Shown piece by piece: positions 62,504 through 64,000 of a stretch of 64,000 nucleotides of DNA. Position 1 is the first letter of the stretch. The number at the start of each line of letters is the position of its first letter. Made by a program: the position numbers and the translations under genes. Source of the stretch: Vogesella oryzae (GTDB lineage Bacteria; Pseudomonadota; Gammaproteobacteria; Burkholderiales; Chromobacteriaceae); assembly GCF_902829295.1 (NCBI RefSeq), contig NZ_CADEPL010000012.1, forward strand, positions 62,001 through 126,000, written 5' to 3'. The notes beneath the pieces were generated by a model. It saw only the letters and a program-made list of their open reading frames with translations, ran no database searches and was not told where the DNA came from.

Positions 62504-62851
62504 ATGGAGCCTACCGACGCTTTCGATATCGACGCCATGTTGGCCGCACCGGCCGATGTCGCCACCGAAGCGGCTGCCGAGCAGGCGCCGCGCCGTGACA
62601 ACCTGCAGATGCTGCGCAAGATTCCGGTCACCCTGACGCTGGAAGTCGGCAGCGCCAAAGTATCGCTGCTGGAGCTGATGGGCATCGGCCCGGGCTCGGT
62701 GGTGGAACTGGACCGGCTGGCCGGCGAGCCGCTGCTGATCAAGGTCAACGGCACCACGGTCGGCAAGGCCGAGGTGGTGGTGGCCGGCGACAACTACGGC
62801 CTGAAGGTGGTGGAGCTGGCAGCGCTGGATCTGGATACGCTGCAGCCATGA
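62504..62851 (+). CDS. fliN: Flagellar motor switch protein FliN
   Basis: C-ring protein with a SpoA domain. The 115-aa product has RKIPVTLTLEVGSAKVSLLE, LMGIGPGSVVELDRLAGEPL and IKVNGTTVGKAEVVVAGDNY, the complete FliN signature. Lies 3 bp after fliM and overlaps fliP by four bases, so no fliO gene intervenes. One 10-mer copy reads Leu-Ala-Ala near the start (62539). Confidence 0.95.
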   Translation: MEPTDAFDIDAMLAAPADVATEAAAEQAPRRDNLQMLRKIPVTLTLEVGSAKVSLLELMGIGPGSVVELDRLAGEPLLIKVNGTTVGKAEVVVAGDNYGLKVVELAALDLDTLQP

Positions 62852-63597
62852 TGCTTCGCCGCTGGCGTTACGCCGTGCCCGCGGGCGCGGCGTTGCTATT
62901 CTCGGGTGCCGCCGTAGCGGCATCGGTGCCGTTGCTGTCCGGCAGCGCCGCCGGTGCGCCGGTGGACTTCACCGTCAAGACGCAGATCCTGATCATCATG
63001 ACGCTGCTCGGGCTGTTGCCCGTGCTGCTGTTGATGATGACCAGCTTCACCCGCTTCGTCATCGTGCTGTCGCTGCTGCGCCAGGCACTGGGACTGCAGC
63101 AGGGCCTGCCCAACCGCGTGATTACCGGGGTGGCGATGGTGCTGACCATTCTGGTGATGCGCCCGGTGGGACTGGACGTGTGGGAAAAGGCGTTTGTGCC
63201 TTACGACCAGGAAAAAATCGGTTTCCAGCAGGCACTGCAGGTGGCCGAGGCACCGCTGTCGCGCTTCATGCTGGCGCAGACCGGCAAGACCGCACTGGCG
63301 CAGATCGCCCGCCTGTCCGGCGAAAGCAATATCAGCCAGCCGCAGCAGCACAGTTTTCCGGTCAAGTTGGCCGCCTTCATGCTCAGCGAGCTGAAAACCG
63401 CGTTCCAGATCGGCTGCCTGCTGTTCATCCCGTTTCTGGTCATCGATCTGGTGGTGTCATCGGTGCTGATGGCGATGGGCATGATGATGCTGTCGCCGCT
63501 GGTGATCTCGCTGCCGCTGAAGCTGCTGCTGTTCGTGCTGGTCGATGGCTGGACGCTGACCGTCAACACGCTGGTCTCCAGCATTCAGGCGTATTGA
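62848..63597 (+). CDS. fliP: Flagellar biosynthetic protein FliP
   Basis: Core of the export gate. The 249-aa product has a cleavable signal (YAVPAGAALLFSGAAVAA) and membrane helices with ILIIMTLLGLLPVLLLMMTS, FTRFVIVLSLLRQALGLQQ and FMLSELKTAFQIGCLLFIPF. The C-terminal VLMAMGMMMLSPLVISLPLK follows. Length matches E. coli FliP (245 aa). Confidence 0.96.
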   Translation: MMLRRWRYAVPAGAALLFSGAAVAASVPLLSGSAAGAPVDFTVKTQILIIMTLLGLLPVLLLMMTSFTRFVIVLSLLRQALGLQQGLPNRVITGVAMVLTILVMRPVGLDVWEKAFVPYDQEKIGFQQALQVAEAPLSRFMLAQTGKTALAQIARLSGESNISQPQQHSFPVKLAAFMLSELKTAFQIGCLLFIPFLVIDLVVSSVLMAMGMMMLSPLVISLPLKLLLFVLVDGWTLTVNTLVSSIQAY

Positions 63598-63598
63598 G

Positions 63599-63871
63599 AT
63601 GCTGACTCCCGAAATCGCGGTCGATCTGGTGACCGACTCGCTGCAGGTGGTGATGCTGCTGGTCGCGGTGCTGGTGGTGCCGGGCATGGTGACCGGCCTG
63701 CTGGTGAGCCTGTTCCAGGCAGCCACCCAGATCAATGAACAGACGCTGAGTTTCCTGCCGCGGCTGATGGTGACGCTGCTGGTGATCTGCGTCAGCGGCC
63801 ACTGGCTGGCGCAGACGCTGATGGACTTCTGCGTCGATATCTTCCGCCGCGCCGCGCAGCTGGTGGGCTAA
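63599..63871 (+). CDS. fliQ: Flagellar biosynthetic protein FliQ
   Basis: Two-helix export-gate subunit. The 90-aa product has VVMLLVAVLVVPGMVTGLLV and SLFQAATQINEQTLSFLPRL, MVTLLVICVSGHWLAQTLMD, the invariant FliQ pattern. It directly follows fliP and precedes fliR by 7 bp. Confidence 0.95.
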   Translation: MLTPEIAVDLVTDSLQVVMLLVAVLVVPGMVTGLLVSLFQAATQINEQTLSFLPRLMVTLLVICVSGHWLAQTLMDFCVDIFRRAAQLVG

Positions 63872-63878
63872 GCCGGGC

Positions 63879-64000
63879 ATGGAAGCGCTGTTCAACCAGC
63901 TGCCGCAGCTGCTGCTGGCCGTGTGGTGGCCGTTCTGCCGCTTCATGGCGGCGCTGTCGATGTCGCCGATTGTCGGTGACGCGATGGTGCCGGTACGCAC
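63879..64000 (+). CDS. fliR: Flagellar biosynthetic protein FliR (N-terminal fragment, cut by window edge)
   Basis: Forty complete codons from ATG at 63879: QLPQLLLAVWWPFCRFMAAL and SMSPIVGDAMVPVR, the first membrane helix and loop of FliR. It follows fliQ in the usual fliPQR order. The rest, and probably flhB/flhA, lie beyond the window. Confidence 0.85.
   Translation, partial: MEALFNQLPQLLLAVWWPFCRFMAALSMSPIVGDAMVPVR

Noticed and set aside
1-64000. Classical Neisseria DNA uptake sequence GCCGTCTGAA
   Set aside because: I saw no copies; the over-represented word is different (GTTGGCCGCA).
1-64000. CRISPR arrays, insertion sequences, prophage or integrase genes
   Set aside because: No regularly spaced repeats, transposase, integrase or phage structural genes were recognised on either strand.

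Overview
The window is chromosomal DNA of a betaproteobacterium, most likely from the order Neisseriales (Chromobacterium/Vogesella-like). This rests on high GC, the gene order kdsD-kdsC-lptC-lptA-lptB-rpoN-hpf-ptsN-hprK-rapZ, an RmpM-like OmpA-family protein, and a trpS/scpA/scpB/rluB cluster. Genus is inference; nothing here identifies a species.

Layout. 1-8.1 kb (minus strand): rluB (cut by the window edge), scpB, ynfA, scpA, a GNAT acetyltransferase, trpS, a site-2 protease, a YciO-type protein, a PHP phosphoesterase, a small cysteine-motif protein and an S4 RNA-binding protein. A low-GC DUF805 gene on the plus strand lies between scpA and scpB. 8.1-10.5 kb: a NadR-like kinase flanked by four related 45-nt repeats carrying DnaA-box-like cores, L-asparaginase, and tRNA-Gly(CCC). 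10.6-26.3 kb: AsmA, a Kef-type antiporter, then a long plus-strand run for Kdo synthesis, LPS transport, sigma-54, the nitrogen PTS, RapZ, UbiX, NAD(P)HX repair and an EamA transporter. 26.3-36.6 kb: ispH, lspA-ileS-ribF, an OmpA-family gene, and sulfur assimilation (cysH-cysI-DUF934) divergent from cysB. 36.6-64 kb: a nearly complete second flagellar system of lateral/Flag-2 type, flgBCDEFGHIJKL with flgA, flgMN and motAB, then fliA-fliL-fliK-fliS-fliD-fliJIHGFE and fliMNPQR. FliR is cut by the window edge.

The flagellar locus supplies rod, hook, rings, C-ring, export ATPase, stator, sigma-28/anti-sigma and filament cap. No flagellin gene, fliO or LafK-type activator is seen, and flhA/flhB would lie outside. 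Two peculiarities are a FlgJ split into separate rod-binding and glucosaminidase genes, and a FliM lacking the usual CheY-binding N-terminus.

Most notable observation: the 10-mer GTTGGCCGCA (or its reverse complement) occurs 34 times by my count, where well under one is expected by chance. It is enriched between genes, forms inverted pairs in hairpins, and in genes nearly always reads Leu-Ala-Ala or Ala-Ala-Asn using otherwise minor codons. That behaviour resembles the DNA uptake sequence of Neisseriaceae, but the word is different. Second: fliG is interrupted by an 82-bp segment that closely resembles an Illumina Nextera adapter, so the break is almost certainly an assembly artefact.
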